Shown here: piece by piece, positions 24,904 through 35,094 of the stretch
Layout of the letters: every line of letters starts with the position of its first letter
Numbering within the stretch: the stretch's first letter is position 1
Source: Jeongeupia naejangsanensis
Lineage (GTDB): Bacteria > Pseudomonadota > Gammaproteobacteria > Burkholderiales > Chitinibacteraceae
Direction: 5' to 3'
NCBI RefSeq assembly: GCF_016865585.1
Contig: NZ_JAESND010000010.1
Location: forward strand, 109,771-173,770
DNA: 64,000 bases
Notes under the pieces: generated by a model
Seen by the model: the letters and a program-made list of their open reading frames with translations, nothing else
The model's database searches: none
What the model was told of the DNA's origin: nothing
Program-made: the position numbers and the translations under genes

Positions 24904-26924
24904 CCCTGATCTACTACGTACTGACGCTGGCACTGGTCCTCGTCCATTTCGCCGCCGTCTCGGCTGTGGTCTCGCGGCTGATTCCGTCGTTCCACGTCGC
25001 CCGCGCCACCGGCGTGCTCGGCATCACGCTGGCCTGTTTCTTCGCCGAGCACTTCCACGGCTGGGGCCGGCTCGCCGGCGTGTGGCCATTCACGACCGCG
25101 ATCGCGCTGCTGGCGCTGTGGTGGGACAAGGACCGGCTCAGGACCGCCGGCTTCGTGCGCAGCGAAGCGCTGTTCTGGGCCTTTGTCGGCTACGGACTGA
25201 TGTGGAAGTGGTTCTACCCGTCGATCTACCCGACCAGCGAACGCGTCACCGACCTGTTTTTCATCGGCAACTACCTGCCCGGCGCAACGCTGCCGCCGCC
25301 CGACCACTGGTTCCCGCCACGGGTGTTCGACTTCTACTACGCCTTCCAGCACTACGGCGCCGCGCTGATGGGGCGGCTGTTCACGATCAAGCCGGGCCTG
25401 ACCTACAACCTGGCCATGCCGCTCCTGATGGCCATGAGCGCCACGCTGGCGTGGGACATCGCCAGCCGCTTCATTGCCGGCCGCGCACTGAAGGTCCTGC
25501 TCGTCGTCACGCTGGTGCTCGGTGCCACCGGTGCCAGCCCGATGGTGCATCTGGTGCGCCAGGGCGACGTCAACAACCCGAACGCCGAGGTCAACGACCG
25601 GATGTGGGCCAGCGCCCGCTTCGTCGGCCTGTACGACCAGCGCCTCGATACCGAACTCGCCCAGTCGCTGTACCCGCGCGAAACCCGCTTCGAGGCCCGC
25701 GAGCTGCCGCTCGAGAACCTCGGTTACCAGTACTTCGTCGGCGACTACCACCCGCCGCTCGGCGGCTTCTTCCTCGTCCTGCTGGCGCTGGCGCTGATGG
25801 CGATGGTCGAGACCGGCAGCGGCTCGCGCCGGATCAACACCGCGCTGATCGGGCTGACCGTGCCGGTGACGATCGCCACCAACACCTGGGTATTCCCGCT
25901 ACAGGCGCTGCTGGTCGCCGGCTGGGCCGCATGGCGCCATCGCCGGCCACAACCGGCCGACGCCCCGGCCGATGCGGCCACCGCACCCGGCACCGACTGG
26001 CCGGCGCTGATCGCCGGTGGTACCGCCGCCTTCCTGCTGCTCTACCCCTTCCTCGCCGGCTTTGCCAGCAAGTCGCTGTCGACGCCGATCCGCCTCGTCC
26101 CGACGCTGGACCACACGCCGCTGCTGCAGTACCTGACACTGCAGTGGCCACTGCTGCTGCTGATCGTGCTCGGCCTCGTCGCCGGCGCGGCGCAACGGCG
26201 CACACGCGGCTTCACGCTGTATGCGGCGCTGGCCTTCGGTGCATTGCTGCTGCTGTCCGAGTTCGTCTTCGTCGACGATCCGTCCGGCGGCCGCTTCGAG
26301 CGCACCAACACGGTGATGAAATGGTGGGGCTGGATCTGGACCGGCGGCCTGGCCGTACTCGGCGCGCTGCTGCTCGGCCAGTCGCGCCGCTGGATTCGCG
26401 TCGTCGTCGCCGCCTCGCTGGCACTGATCACGCTCAGCTACGGCTGGGACATGCTGCGTTATCTGGCCAACGCCAGCCCGGGAGACCGCGGCCGGCTCGA
26501 CGCCACCGCCGTCTACACCCAGGACCCGGCCGCGCGCGACCTGCTTGCGCAACTGGCGCGACAGCCCGACGGCATCGTGCTCGAAAACGTCTATGGCGAC
26601 GCCTACACCGACAGCAACATCTTCGCCGCCTTCACCGCCAAACCGTCGCTGCTCGGCTGGCCGTCACACCTGATCACCTGGCACGGCAGCTCGCCCGAAG
26701 TCTGGGTCACCCGTGACCAGATCCGCGCGTTCTACACCGGCACGCAGGCCGACCCGCTTGCCTGGCTGACGCTGAAGAATGTCCGCTACATCGTCTGGAC
26801 GCCCCGTGATGCGCAAAACCCGCAAGCGTGGTCGCAGCTGCAGCAGGCCATCGCCGCCGGCTACAGCTGGCAACCGGCAAACGCGGCCGGGCAGGCGCCG
26901 GTCGGGCTGTGGATCCGTCGCTAG
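24900..26924 (+). CDS. DUF2298 (YYY-family) GT-C-like membrane protein, copy 2
   Basis: A 674-residue paralogue of the preceding protein, colinear along its whole length. Shared blocks are TSERVTDLFFIGNYL, GATLPPPDHWF, FDFYYAFQHYGAALMGR, YFVGDYHPPLGGF, ATNTWVFPLQALL, DDPSGGRFERTNTVMKWW and LLGWPSHLITWHGSSPEVW. About 14-16 membrane helices are predicted, with a C-terminal region (about residues 510-670) that should face the periplasm. Overlap with copy 1 and a 15-bp gap to a GtrA gene place it in a four-gene operon. The inferred role is periplasmic transfer of a lipid-linked sugar; the acceptor is unknown. The pair looks like a tandem duplication with clear divergence. Confidence 0.85.
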   Translation: MTLIYYVLTLALVLVHFAAVSAVVSRLIPSFHVARATGVLGITLACFFAEHFHGWGRLAGVWPFTTAIALLALWWDKDRLRTAGFVRSEALFWAFVGYGLMWKWFYPSIYPTSERVTDLFFIGNYLPGATLPPPDHWFPPRVFDFYYAFQHYGAALMGRLFTIKPGLTYNLAMPLLMAMSATLAWDIASRFIAGRALKVLLVVTLVLGATGASPMVHLVRQGDVNNPNAEVNDRMWASARFVGLYDQRLDTELAQSLYPRETRFEARELPLENLGYQYFVGDYHPPLGGFFLVLLALALMAMVETGSGSRRINTALIGLTVPVTIATNTWVFPLQALLVAGWAAWRHRRPQPADAPADAATAPGTDWPALIAGGTAAFLLLYPFLAGFASKSLSTPIRLVPTLDHTPLLQYLTLQWPLLLLIVLGLVAGAAQRRTRGFTLYAALAFGALLLLSEFVFVDDPSGGRFERTNTVMKWWGWIWTGGLAVLGALLLGQSRRWIRVVVAASLALITLSYGWDMLRYLANASPGDRGRLDATAVYTQDPAARDLLAQLARQPDGIVLENVYGDAYTDSNIFAAFTAKPSLLGWPSHLITWHGSSPEVWVTRDQIRAFYTGTQADPLAWLTLKNVRYIVWTPRDAQNPQAWSQLQQAIAAGYSWQPANAAGQAPVGLWIRR

Positions 26925-26939
26925 ACAAGGTCTGCATCG

Positions 26940-27335
26940 ATGAAAAAACTGCACTACCAGTTCCTTCACTTCGCCGCCGTCGGTCTGGCCGGCACCGGCA
27001 TCCAGTACGTGACGCTGTGGTTCGGCGTCGAGCATCTCGGCGTCGCCGCGGCGGTGGCGTCGGCTGTCGGCTACGTGCTTGGCTGCTTCGCCAACTATGC
27101 ACTGAACTACAAGTACACGTTCAAGAGCGGCAAATCGCATGCCGAAGCGGCAAGCAAGTATTTCACCATCGTCGGCGTCGGCTGGTGCCTCAACACGGCA
27201 CTGATGGCGCTGTTCGTCCACACGCTGGGCTGGCAGTACTTCATCGCCCAGATCATCACCACCGGGATCGGACTGATCTGGAACTTCGGCGGCAGCCGGT
27301 TCTGGGCATTCCGGGAGCAAAGACATGAACACTGA
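26940..27335 (+). CDS. GtrA-family flippase-like protein
   Basis: A 131-residue inner-membrane protein with four helices (about residues 8-28, 34-54, 75-95, 103-121) and the GtrA signature LGCFANYALNYKYTF plus IGLIWNFGGSRFWAF. GtrA proteins are thought to flip undecaprenyl-phosphate-linked sugars across the inner membrane. It overlaps the glycosyltransferase gene by 11 bp and follows the two DUF2298 genes, giving the gtrA-gtrB core of a glycosylation cassette in which the DUF2298 proteins would take the gtrC (final transferase) role. Confidence 0.92.
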   Translation: MKKLHYQFLHFAAVGLAGTGIQYVTLWFGVEHLGVAAAVASAVGYVLGCFANYALNYKYTFKSGKSHAEAASKYFTIVGVGWCLNTALMALFVHTLGWQYFIAQIITTGIGLIWNFGGSRFWAFREQRHEH

Positions 27336-28356
27336 TCTGCCGCTGCTGTCGGTCGTCGTGCCGGCGTACAACGAGGAAGCCGTACTCGAACAGTTCCATG
27401 CCCGGATGAGCGCGCTGTTCGACAGCCTGCCGCGTTACCGCTGCGAGATGGTCTTCGTCAACGACGGCAGCCGCGACCGCACGCAGGCCATCATCGACCG
27501 CTTGTGCGACACCGATCCGCGCGTCGCCGGCATCGACCTGTCGCGCAATTTCGGCAAGGAAATCGCGATGACCGCCGGCATGGATCACGCCTGTGGCGAC
27601 GCCGTCGTCATCATCGATGCCGACCTGCAGGACCCGCCCGAACTGATCCGCGACATGCTGCGCGAATGGGAAAGCGGCTACGACGTCGTCTATGCCAGAC
27701 GCACCGTCCGCGACGGCGAAAGCTGGGTCAAGAAGGCCACCGCGGCGGCGTTCTACCGGACGATGAACCGGATGTCGGGGCGGGTGCACATCCCGCGCGA
27801 CACCGGCGATTTCCGGCTGATGAGCCGCCGTGCCGTCGATGCGCTGCTGCAGCTGCGCGAACAGCACCGTTTCATGAAGGGGCTGTTCGCCTGGGTCGGC
27901 TTCAAGACCAAAGCGATCGAATACCGCCGCGACCCGCGCGCCGCCGGCGTCTCGAAATTCAACTACTGGAAGCTGTGGAATTTCGCGCTCGAAGGCATCA
28001 CCGCGTTCTCGATCGGCCCGCTCAAGGTCGCCACCTACCTCGGCCTGACGACGGCGCTGTTCGCCTTCGCCTACGGCAGCTGGATCATCGCCAAGACGCT
28101 GATCTGGGGCGACCGCGTGCACGGCTATCCGACGATCATGGTGACCATCCTGTTCCTCGGCGGCGTGCAGCTGTTCTTTACCGGTGTGCTCGGCGAGTAC
28201 CTCGGGCGGATTTTCAACGAAACCAAGCAGCGCCCGCTGTACTTCACCCAGTCGTTGCGGCCCTCGCGCGTCGACGAGGTACCGGTCCGGGCAGCCGACT
28301 CGCCATTGCGGCAGCTGCCGTACGGCGAACGTGGCAGCCTGATCGAAGGGCGCTGA
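27325..28356 (+). CDS. GtrB-like polyprenyl-phosphate glycosyltransferase (GT2)
   Basis: A 343-residue GT2 enzyme of the DPM/GtrB type. The GT-A domain (residues about 8-230) opens with LSVVVPAYNEEAVLEQF, has FVNDGSRDRT, the metal-binding DAD in VVIIDADLQDPPE and the acceptor-site region DTGDFRLMSRRAVD. Two C-terminal helices (about 237-262 and 272-297) anchor it in the inner membrane. Such enzymes charge undecaprenyl phosphate with a sugar from a nucleotide donor on the cytoplasmic side. It is the last gene of the DUF2298-DUF2298-gtrA operon, with a strong terminator 1 bp after the stop. Confidence 0.93.
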   Translation: MNTDLPLLSVVVPAYNEEAVLEQFHARMSALFDSLPRYRCEMVFVNDGSRDRTQAIIDRLCDTDPRVAGIDLSRNFGKEIAMTAGMDHACGDAVVIIDADLQDPPELIRDMLREWESGYDVVYARRTVRDGESWVKKATAAAFYRTMNRMSGRVHIPRDTGDFRLMSRRAVDALLQLREQHRFMKGLFAWVGFKTKAIEYRRDPRAAGVSKFNYWKLWNFALEGITAFSIGPLKVATYLGLTTALFAFAYGSWIIAKTLIWGDRVHGYPTIMVTILFLGGVQLFFTGVLGEYLGRIFNETKQRPLYFTQSLRPSRVDEVPVRAADSPLRQLPYGERGSLIEGR

Positions 28357-28391
28357 AACGAAAAAGACGCCGGAAGGCGTCTTTTTCGTTC
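28357..28391. terminator. Bidirectional terminator after the glycosylation operon
   Basis: AACGAAAAAGACGCC and GGCGTCTTTTTCGTT are exact inverted repeats around GGAA. The A and T runs on both arms let it serve both the GT operon and the convergent YidB gene. Confidence 0.9.
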
Positions 28392-28406
28392 GCTGCTGCC
28401 GGCGCA

Positions 28407-28811
28407 TCAGCCGAAAAGCTTGCCCTTGAGCAGGCCCAGCCCCTGCGCGAGCAGGTCGCCCCCCTGCGGTACTTCGCCGTTCGGCGTGAGCTGGTCGACG
28501 AGTTGCGGCAGCGCCTCGGAGATCTGTCCGGCGGCCTGCTGCGGATCGACACCGAGCTTGGAGGCGATCTGCGTGACGGTGTCACTGCCGAGCACCGACT
28601 GGATCTGCTCGGCCGAGATCGGCAGGTTCTGGCCGGTGGAAATCCACGATTGCGCGACTTCGGCCAGACCGCCCTGCTGGAATTTCTCCACCAGCCCGGA
28701 AATGCCGCCCTGCTGTTCAAGCAGCGGGCCCAGCGCACCGAGCAGGCCGCCCGCGCCTTCTTCCTGATTGCCGCCACCGAGGGCGCCGGTCAGTTGATCC
28801 AGAAGTCCCAT
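28407..28811 (-). CDS. YidB family protein (DUF937)
   Basis: A 134-residue soluble protein of the YidB/DUF937 family: a glycine-rich N-terminus (MGLLDQLTGALGGGNQEEG), then GLVEKFQQGGLAEVAQSWI, the ISAEQIQSVLGSDTVTQIA block and a C-terminal LLKGKLFG. The function is unknown. The family is widespread in proteobacteria and often stress-associated. It is monocistronic and convergent with the glycosylation operon across a shared terminator. The 290 bp upstream, to the acid-shock-like gene, carry its promoter; no other feature is recognised there. Confidence 0.88.
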   Translation of the reverse strand: MGLLDQLTGALGGGNQEEGAGGLLGALGPLLEQQGGISGLVEKFQQGGLAEVAQSWISTGQNLPISAEQIQSVLGSDTVTQIASKLGVDPQQAAGQISEALPQLVDQLTPNGEVPQGGDLLAQGLGLLKGKLFG

Positions 28812-29102
28812 GCCATTCTCCCGTTTTGGTCCGGCCGCACGATGCGGCCCATCGTTTCATCCTAGCCAGGCACGACAAGGGCATGCCGTGCCGCAATGCA
28901 CTACATGATAGACGGGCAGTATGTGCGCCGCGTGACAAATCCGGGACAGAACGGGGCGTAACGCCCGGCATTTCAAACGGTTGACAGCGCCAACATAAGG
29001 AAACACAGACCCGCACAAGGCTCACAGACACCCGGAAGGCGCGATGCGATGCTGAACCTGTCGCCGCAACGATAGCGGCTCGAATCCTCCGGAGTTACCA
29101 GC

Positions 29103-29459
29103 ATGAACAAACTGACCGCATCGATCGCTACCGTTCTCGCCGCCGCCGGCCTGATGATCGCCACCCCGTCGTTCGCTGAAGCCGTTTCGGCCCAGGGCGC
29201 ATCGGCCGTCCACGCCAAACAGCACAAGAAGGCACCGAAGAAGAAGGCATCGGCTGCGTCGGCTGTTCAAAAGGCCCAGGCCAAGAAACACGCGTCGTCG
29301 GCTTCGGCTGTCCAAAAGACCCAAGCCAAGAAGCATGCGTCGGCTGCATCGGCCGTGCAAAAAGCACAAGCCAAGAAACACGCTTCGGCTGCATCGGCTG
29401 TTCAAAAAGCCCAGGCCAAGAAGCACGCTTCGGCTGCATCGGCTGCCCAAGCCAAGTAA
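29103..29459 (+). CDS. Acid-shock (Asr)-like secreted Ala/Lys repeat protein
   Basis: A 118-residue exported protein. The signal peptide is about residues 1-25 (MNKLTASIATVLAAAG, cleavage near SFA-EA). A basic spacer (KQHKKAPKKKAS) is followed by four 15-residue repeats, SAASAVQKAQAKKHA and variants, from residue 50 to 109, plus a partial fifth. The composition is almost only A, S, K, Q, V and H. The QKAQAKKHA unit closely resembles the repeats of enterobacterial Asr, a periplasmic acid-shock protein. Kinship is inferred from this; low complexity makes convergence possible. It has its own ribosome site (CCGGAG) and terminator. Confidence 0.8.
   Translation: MNKLTASIATVLAAAGLMIATPSFAEAVSAQGASAVHAKQHKKAPKKKASAASAVQKAQAKKHASSASAVQKTQAKKHASAASAVQKAQAKKHASAASAVQKAQAKKHASAASAAQAK
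29250..29456 (+). repeat. 45-bp tandem repeat inside the acid-shock-like gene
   Basis: There are four complete in-frame 45-bp units and one partial unit, encoding the 15-residue repeat. The last two complete units are nearly identical in DNA, while the earlier ones carry synonymous changes and a few replacements (for example QKT for QKA). The array could expand or contract by slippage or recombination. Confidence 0.85.
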
Positions 29460-29502
29460 TAGCAACGGAGGGCTTGCCCCCTGTGCCCTCCAGCTCCTCG
29501 GC

Positions 29503-29527
29503 CCCGCCTTTCGGCGGGGCTTTTTTT
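29503..29527 (+). terminator. Terminator after the acid-shock-like gene
   Basis: GCCCCGCCTTTCGGCGGGGC hairpin followed by seven T. Confidence 0.9.
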
Positions 29528-29540
29528 ATCCTGAATGCGA

Positions 29541-29569
29541 AAACGGCGAACCGTCGCGGTTCGCCGTTT
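29541..29569 (-). terminator. Terminator after cysA
   Basis: AAACGGCGAACCG / CGGTTCGCCGTTT inverted repeat, 19 bp downstream of the cysA stop on the minus strand, followed on that strand by TTCGCATTC. The T run is weaker than usual. Confidence 0.65.
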
Positions 29570-29587
29570 CATCAAGGCCACGCCTGA

Positions 29588-30634
<1,047 letters not shown>

Positions 30635-30647
30635 GGTTCTTCAGTCC

Positions 30648-31526
30648 TTACTCTTCGGTCGCGTGACGGCGGTCTTCGGCGGCGAGCCTTTCGGTACGCC
30701 ATTCAACCCACGATTTCAGCGCCAGCGTCACCAGTGCCAGCAGGGCCAGCAGCGAGGCGCACGCGAAGGCGGCGACAAAGTTGTATTCGTTGTACAGAAT
30801 CTCGACATGCAGAGGGATCGTGTTGGTTTCACCGCGCACATGGCCCGAGACCACCGAGACCGCGCCGAACTCGCCCATCGCCCGCGCGTTGGCGAGGATC
30901 ACGCCATACAGCAGGCCCCACTTGATGTTCGGCAGCGTGACGCGCCAGAACATCTGCCAGCCGGTCGCGCCGAGCACCATCGCCGCCTGCTCTTCGTCCG
31001 ATCCCTGTGCTTCCATCAGCGGAATCAGTTCGCGTGCGACAAACGGGAAGGTGACGAACACGGTCGCCAGCACGATGCCCGGCACGGCGAAGATGATCTT
31101 GATGTCGTGATCGGCCAGCCACGGTCCCCACCAACCCTGTGCACCGAACAACAGCACGTAGATCAGGCCGGCCACGACCGGCGATACCGCGAACGGCAGG
31201 TCGATCAGCGTGATCAGCATGCTCTTGCCGCGGAATTCGAACTTAGCAATGGCCCACGCTGCGCTCAGGCCGAAGACGAGGTTCAGCGGCACGGCGATCG
31301 CCGCGGTGATCAGGGTCAGCTTGATAGCCGACAGCGCGTCGGGTTCGACCAGCGCGGCCAGATACAGATGCCAGCCCTGCCGGAACGCCTCGATGAACAC
31401 CGAGACCAGCGGCACGACCAGAAACAGCCCGATGAACGCCAGGGCAATGCCGGTCAGCACGATGCGGACCGGGCGCGTTTCGGTCGTGACGATCGAACGC
31501 GGCGCGTTATTGACTCCACCCGCCAT
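30648..31526 (-). CDS. cysW: Sulfate ABC transporter permease CysW
   Basis: A 292-residue inner-membrane permease with six helices and the EAA loop ([22 protein letters not shown]). The start [13 protein letters not shown] is set by the strong GGAGGAAA ribosome site; an upstream in-frame ATG lies inside cysT. The family-specific block [20 protein letters not shown] identifies CysW rather than CysT. It pairs with CysT to form the channel served by CysA and Sbp. Confidence 0.95.
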   Translation of the reverse strand: MAGGVNNAPRSIVTTETRPVRIVLTGIALAFIGLFLVVPLVSVFIEAFRQGWHLYLAALVEPDALSAIKLTLITAAIAVPLNLVFGLSAAWAIAKFEFRGKSMLITLIDLPFAVSPVVAGLIYVLLFGAQGWWGPWLADHDIKIIFAVPGIVLATVFVTFPFVARELIPLMEAQGSDEEQAAMVLGATGWQMFWRVTLPNIKWGLLYGVILANARAMGEFGAVSVVSGHVRGETNTIPLHVEILYNEYNFVAAFACASLLALLALVTLALKSWVEWRTERLAAEDRRHATEE

Positions 31527-31528
31527 GA

Positions 31529-32362
31529 TTATTTCCTCCGTCCGAGTCGTTTCGCCGTCCACCACTGCAGGCCGTTGATCACCAGCAGCAGCGCGAACGA
31601 CACCGCCAGCATCACGCAGGCAATCGCCGTCGCGCCGAGGTAGTCGTACTGCTCGAGCTTGGAAATGATCATCAGCGGCGTGATTTCCGATACGTAAGGC
31701 ATGTTGCCGGCAATGAAGATCACCGAGCCGTATTCGCCGATGGCCCGCGCGAATGCCATGGCAAACCCGGTCAGCAGGGCCGGCAGGATCGTCGGCAGTA
31801 TGATCTTGTAAAACACCTGACCGCGCGTCGCACCGAGACTGGCGGCGGCTTCTTCAAGTTCCTTTTCCAGATCCTGCAGCACCGGCTGCACCGTGCGGAC
31901 GACGAAGGGCAGCGTGATGAAGGTCAGTGCCAGCACGATGCCGAGCGGCGTGAACGCGATCTTCAGCCCCAGCGGCTCGAACCACTGGCCGATCCAGCCA
32001 TTCGGCGCATAGATCGTCGCCAGCGCGATACCGGCCACGGCGGTCGGCAGCGCGAACGGCAGGTCGACCAGCGCATCGACGAGGCGCTTGCCCGGGAACG
32101 GGTAACGCACCAGCACCCAGGCAATCAGCAGGCCGAACACCAGATTGATCAATGCCGCGAGCAAGGACGTCCCGAAGGTCACCTTGTACGAGGCAACCAC
32201 ACGGGGTTCGGTGACGATGGTCCAGAACGCCGACCAGTCGAGATTGCTGGTCTTGATGATCAGCGCCGCCAGCGGCAGCAGCACGATCAGCGAGAGATAG
32301 AGCAGCGTGTAGCCGAGCGAAAGCTTGAAGCCCGGCAGCACGCTGTGTTGTTTGAAAGCCAT
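31529..32362 (-). CDS. cysT: Sulfate ABC transporter permease CysT (CysU)
   Basis: A 277-residue inner-membrane permease with six helices. The opening [20 protein letters not shown] and the loop [21 protein letters not shown] are typical of CysT/CysU. It ends 2 bp before the cysW start and lies 98 bp after the sbp stop, within the sulfate uptake operon. It forms the heteromeric channel with CysW. No irregularities are seen. Confidence 0.95.
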   Translation of the reverse strand: MAFKQHSVLPGFKLSLGYTLLYLSLIVLLPLAALIIKTSNLDWSAFWTIVTEPRVVASYKVTFGTSLLAALINLVFGLLIAWVLVRYPFPGKRLVDALVDLPFALPTAVAGIALATIYAPNGWIGQWFEPLGLKIAFTPLGIVLALTFITLPFVVRTVQPVLQDLEKELEEAAASLGATRGQVFYKIILPTILPALLTGFAMAFARAIGEYGSVIFIAGNMPYVSEITPLMIISKLEQYDYLGATAIACVMLAVSFALLLVINGLQWWTAKRLGRRK

Positions 32363-32460
32363 TGCTGGCAGCCCCTGTTGTTGTTATTGCCCGGCTTGGG
32401 CCCTGATACGGATCACGCGGCGCGATTCTGGTTCCCCGAAGATCGCGCCGCCGACTGCGT

Positions 32461-33462
32461 TTAACGTTTGGCGATCGATGCCGCGACCTGGTCGTAGATA
32501 CCGCCGTCGTCGAAGTACTTCTTCTGTGCGACCTTCCAGCCGCCGAACTCGTCGATGCCGAACAGCTTCACCGCCGGGAACTGCTTGGCATACTTGGCGG
32601 CGACGGCCTTGTCACGCGGGCGCAGGTAGTTCTGCGCGGCGACTTCCTGGCCTTCCGGGCTCCACAGGTACTGCAGGTAGGCTTCGGCCGCCTTGCGCGT
32701 GCCCTTCTTGTCGACGACCTTGTCGACCACCGCGACCGGCAGGTCGGCGTCGATCGAGATCGACGGATAAACGACTTCGAAACCGCCGCGACCGAATTCG
32801 CGGGCGATCATTTCGGCCTCGTTCTCGAAGGTCACCAGCACGTCGCCGATATTGCGCTGCATGAAGGTCGTCGTCGCTGCACGGCCGCCGGCGTCGAGCA
32901 CCGGGACATTCTTGAACACGCCGGTGACGAAGTCGCGCGCCTTGGCATCGTTGCCGCCCGGCAGTTTCGCCGCGTAGCCCCAGGCGGCGAGGAAGGTGTA
33001 GCGGCCGTTGCCCGAGGTCTTCGGGTTCGGCACGATCACCTGCACGCCCGGCTTCACCAGATCGTTCCAGTCCTTGATGCCCTTGGGGTTGCCCTTGCGG
33101 ACGATCAGCACCTGCAGTGAGCTGAACGGCGCGGCCTCGTTCGGGAATTTCTTTTCCCAGCCAGCGTTGATCTGCCGGCCCTTGTCGACGATCGCGTCGA
33201 TGTCGGTACTCTGGTTCATCGTCACCACGTCGGCCTCGAGACCGTCGATGACCGAACGCGCCTGCTTGCTCGAGCCGCCGTGCGACTGCTGGATCGTCAC
33301 CTTGTCGTTGAATTTGGCCTGGTAGTGCTTGGCGAAGACCGGGTTGTAATCCTTGTAGAAGTCGCGCATCACGTCGTAAGACACGTTCAGCAAGGTCACG
33401 TCGGCCAGCGCCGGGGCGGCGGCAAATACGGAAAGCAGCAAGGCGGGGATCAGTTTGCGCAT
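32461..33462 (-). CDS. sbp: Periplasmic sulfate-binding protein, copy 1
   Basis: A 333-residue periplasmic protein with a signal peptide (residues 1-20, MRKLIPALLLSVFAAAPALA). Sulfate-binding family blocks are LLNVSYDVMRDFYKDYN, QSHGGSSKQARSVIDGL, NPKTSGNGRYTFLAAWGYA and QRNIGDVLVTFENEA. The start MRKLIPALL fits the signal peptide; the frame is open 21 codons upstream. It is the first gene of the sulfate operon. The 144-bp divergent gap to the GGDEF gene is AT-rich (for example TTAATAAATATCGG) and should carry a CysB-type promoter, though no exact site can be assigned. Confidence 0.95.
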   Translation of the reverse strand: MRKLIPALLLSVFAAAPALADVTLLNVSYDVMRDFYKDYNPVFAKHYQAKFNDKVTIQQSHGGSSKQARSVIDGLEADVVTMNQSTDIDAIVDKGRQINAGWEKKFPNEAAPFSSLQVLIVRKGNPKGIKDWNDLVKPGVQVIVPNPKTSGNGRYTFLAAWGYAAKLPGGNDAKARDFVTGVFKNVPVLDAGGRAATTTFMQRNIGDVLVTFENEAEMIAREFGRGGFEVVYPSISIDADLPVAVVDKVVDKKGTRKAAEAYLQYLWSPEGQEVAAQNYLRPRDKAVAAKYAKQFPAVKLFGIDEFGGWKVAQKKYFDDGGIYDQVAASIAKR

Positions 33463-33606
33463 GGTTGGGTCCGTTGGACAGTCTATTTGATGCGCGATTA
33501 TCACCCGGCAGCCATATGCCGCCAAAGAATAATCCGTTAATAAATATCGGCTTGTTTGGAATAAGCATAATTCAGCATGCCAACATCATGACAGGCTGCC
33601 AACGGA

Positions 33607-35094
33607 TTGCTACGAACGCTGTCAGCAAGCTTGATCTCGACGTCGGTGCTTGGCACGATGACGGCCTTGCTCCCCGCGGCGCCCACCATGCCTTCCGCCT
33701 CCCTTGCCTCCGCCGACTGGCGCGCGCAGCTCGCTGCCGCACAGGCGTCCATCGCGCGCGAACACGCCGATACTGGCGCTTTGCGCGCCTTGTTGCCGGC
33801 GGTAAAAACCGAACATCTTGCCGAGATCGGCCTGTGGCTGGGCTTGAGCCTGCTGCTCGAGGCACTGCTGCCGCAGGCGGTCGAAGCCTGGATGAGCGCG
33901 CTCGACGCGGCACTGGCCAACGGCCAGTCGCGGCTGGCCACCTTGCTGTGGCTCGAACTGGCGACGCTCGGTCGCGAGCATGGCGACGCGGCAATGGCAC
34001 TGCGACTCGACCTCCTCGCGGCCGACCTCGCCCGCGCCGGCAACGATGCGGCACTGCAGGCGCAGTCGGCCCTTGCGGTGGCCGCCGACCTTTTCGCACT
34101 GGGTGAAAACGCCGAGGCCCAGCACATGTTCGACAAGGCGCTGGCCGAGCCCGCCCTGGCGACGCTCGACGCCGCCCGCGCCAACGAACAGATCGCCGTG
34201 CTGCTCGCAGTCGCGGCTCGCCCTGCTCGGGCAAGCCATCACTACACACTCGCTGCGAACCGCTATCTCGCCGACGGCGCCCGCCTTGGCGAACTGCGCT
34301 GCCGGCTCCATCTTGCCGCGCTCGGCGATGATCCGCACGCCAGCCGCCGTGCAACCGAACTCGCAGCCGAACTCGATCCGGCCCGACTCGACCGGGCGCA
34401 ACACCTGCAACTGGCCGGCCTCTTCGAGACCCGGGGCGATCTGGCCAGCGCCGTTGCCCATCTCGACGCGGCACTTGCGCCCGCAGCACCACTAATTCCG
34501 GCATCCAAGCGGCGGATCGGCGCTGTTGCGATGCGGCTGCAGCTGCTCGCCTCCCGGCTCGAACTGGCACAACTGCGCGATCAGACCGCACAGGAAACCG
34601 AACAGGACGATCTCAGCGGCGGGCTCAGCCGTGCCGCGCTGCATGCCCGGCTACCGGCTTTGGTCGAGCATGCCGGCGTCGGCGCGCCGCTCAGCCTGCT
34701 GCAGGTCTCGATCGACCGCTTCGGCGAGATCCGAGCACAACGCGCCCGGCATCTCGGCGACGATGTCCTGCGCTCGGTGGCCGCCCTGCTGCGCCTCGAC
34801 CGCCAGCCCGGCGATCTGCTCGCACGGATCGGCGACGACGAATTCCTGCTGGCCCTGCCGGCCACCGATGCCGCTGCAGCGCTCGATGCCGCAGAATCGG
34901 TCCGCCGTGCCATCGCCCATTACGACTGGGCAACCCTGCATCCGGCGCTCTCGGTCAGTGTCAGCATCGGCGCCGCCAGCTGCCAGCCCGGCGATTCGGC
35001 CGACATCCTGCTGTTCCGTGCCGATCTGGCGCGCTATCTGGCGCAGCGCGGCGGCGGCAACCGCGTCAGCAGCGGTGAAGGAGCCCCGGAATGA
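33607..35094 (+). CDS. TPR-like protein with C-terminal degenerate GGDEF domain
   Basis: A 495-residue protein with no signal peptide or membrane helix. Residues about 40-320 are alanine-rich helical repeats of TPR type. Residues about 338-490 are a GGDEF-fold domain (GLSRAALHARLPAL, LSLLQVSIDRFGEIRAQ, LLARIGDDEFLLALP, VSVSIGAASCQPGDSADILL). The active-site motif reads GDDEF instead of GGDEF, so cyclase activity is doubtful. The start is uncertain: ATGs at 33658 and 33688 are equally possible and none has a good ribosome site. It overlaps the next gene by 4 bp (ATGA), so the pair is coupled. Confidence 0.8.
   Translation: MLRTLSASLISTSVLGTMTALLPAAPTMPSASLASADWRAQLAAAQASIAREHADTGALRALLPAVKTEHLAEIGLWLGLSLLLEALLPQAVEAWMSALDAALANGQSRLATLLWLELATLGREHGDAAMALRLDLLAADLARAGNDAALQAQSALAVAADLFALGENAEAQHMFDKALAEPALATLDAARANEQIAVLLAVAARPARASHHYTLAANRYLADGARLGELRCRLHLAALGDDPHASRRATELAAELDPARLDRAQHLQLAGLFETRGDLASAVAHLDAALAPAAPLIPASKRRIGAVAMRLQLLASRLELAQLRDQTAQETEQDDLSGGLSRAALHARLPALVEHAGVGAPLSLLQVSIDRFGEIRAQRARHLGDDVLRSVAALLRLDRQPGDLLARIGDDEFLLALPATDAAAALDAAESVRRAIAHYDWATLHPALSVSVSIGAASCQPGDSADILLFRADLARYLAQRGGGNRVSSGEGAPE

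Noticed and set aside
29041..29102. tRNA-like GGCTCGAATCCTCC string (TPsiC-arm look-alike)
   Set aside because: No matching acceptor, D or anticodon arms at the required spacing.
29250..29456. Regular 45-bp repeats considered as a CRISPR-like array
   Set aside because: The units are contiguous, in frame and coding, without spacers; they encode the 15-residue protein repeat.
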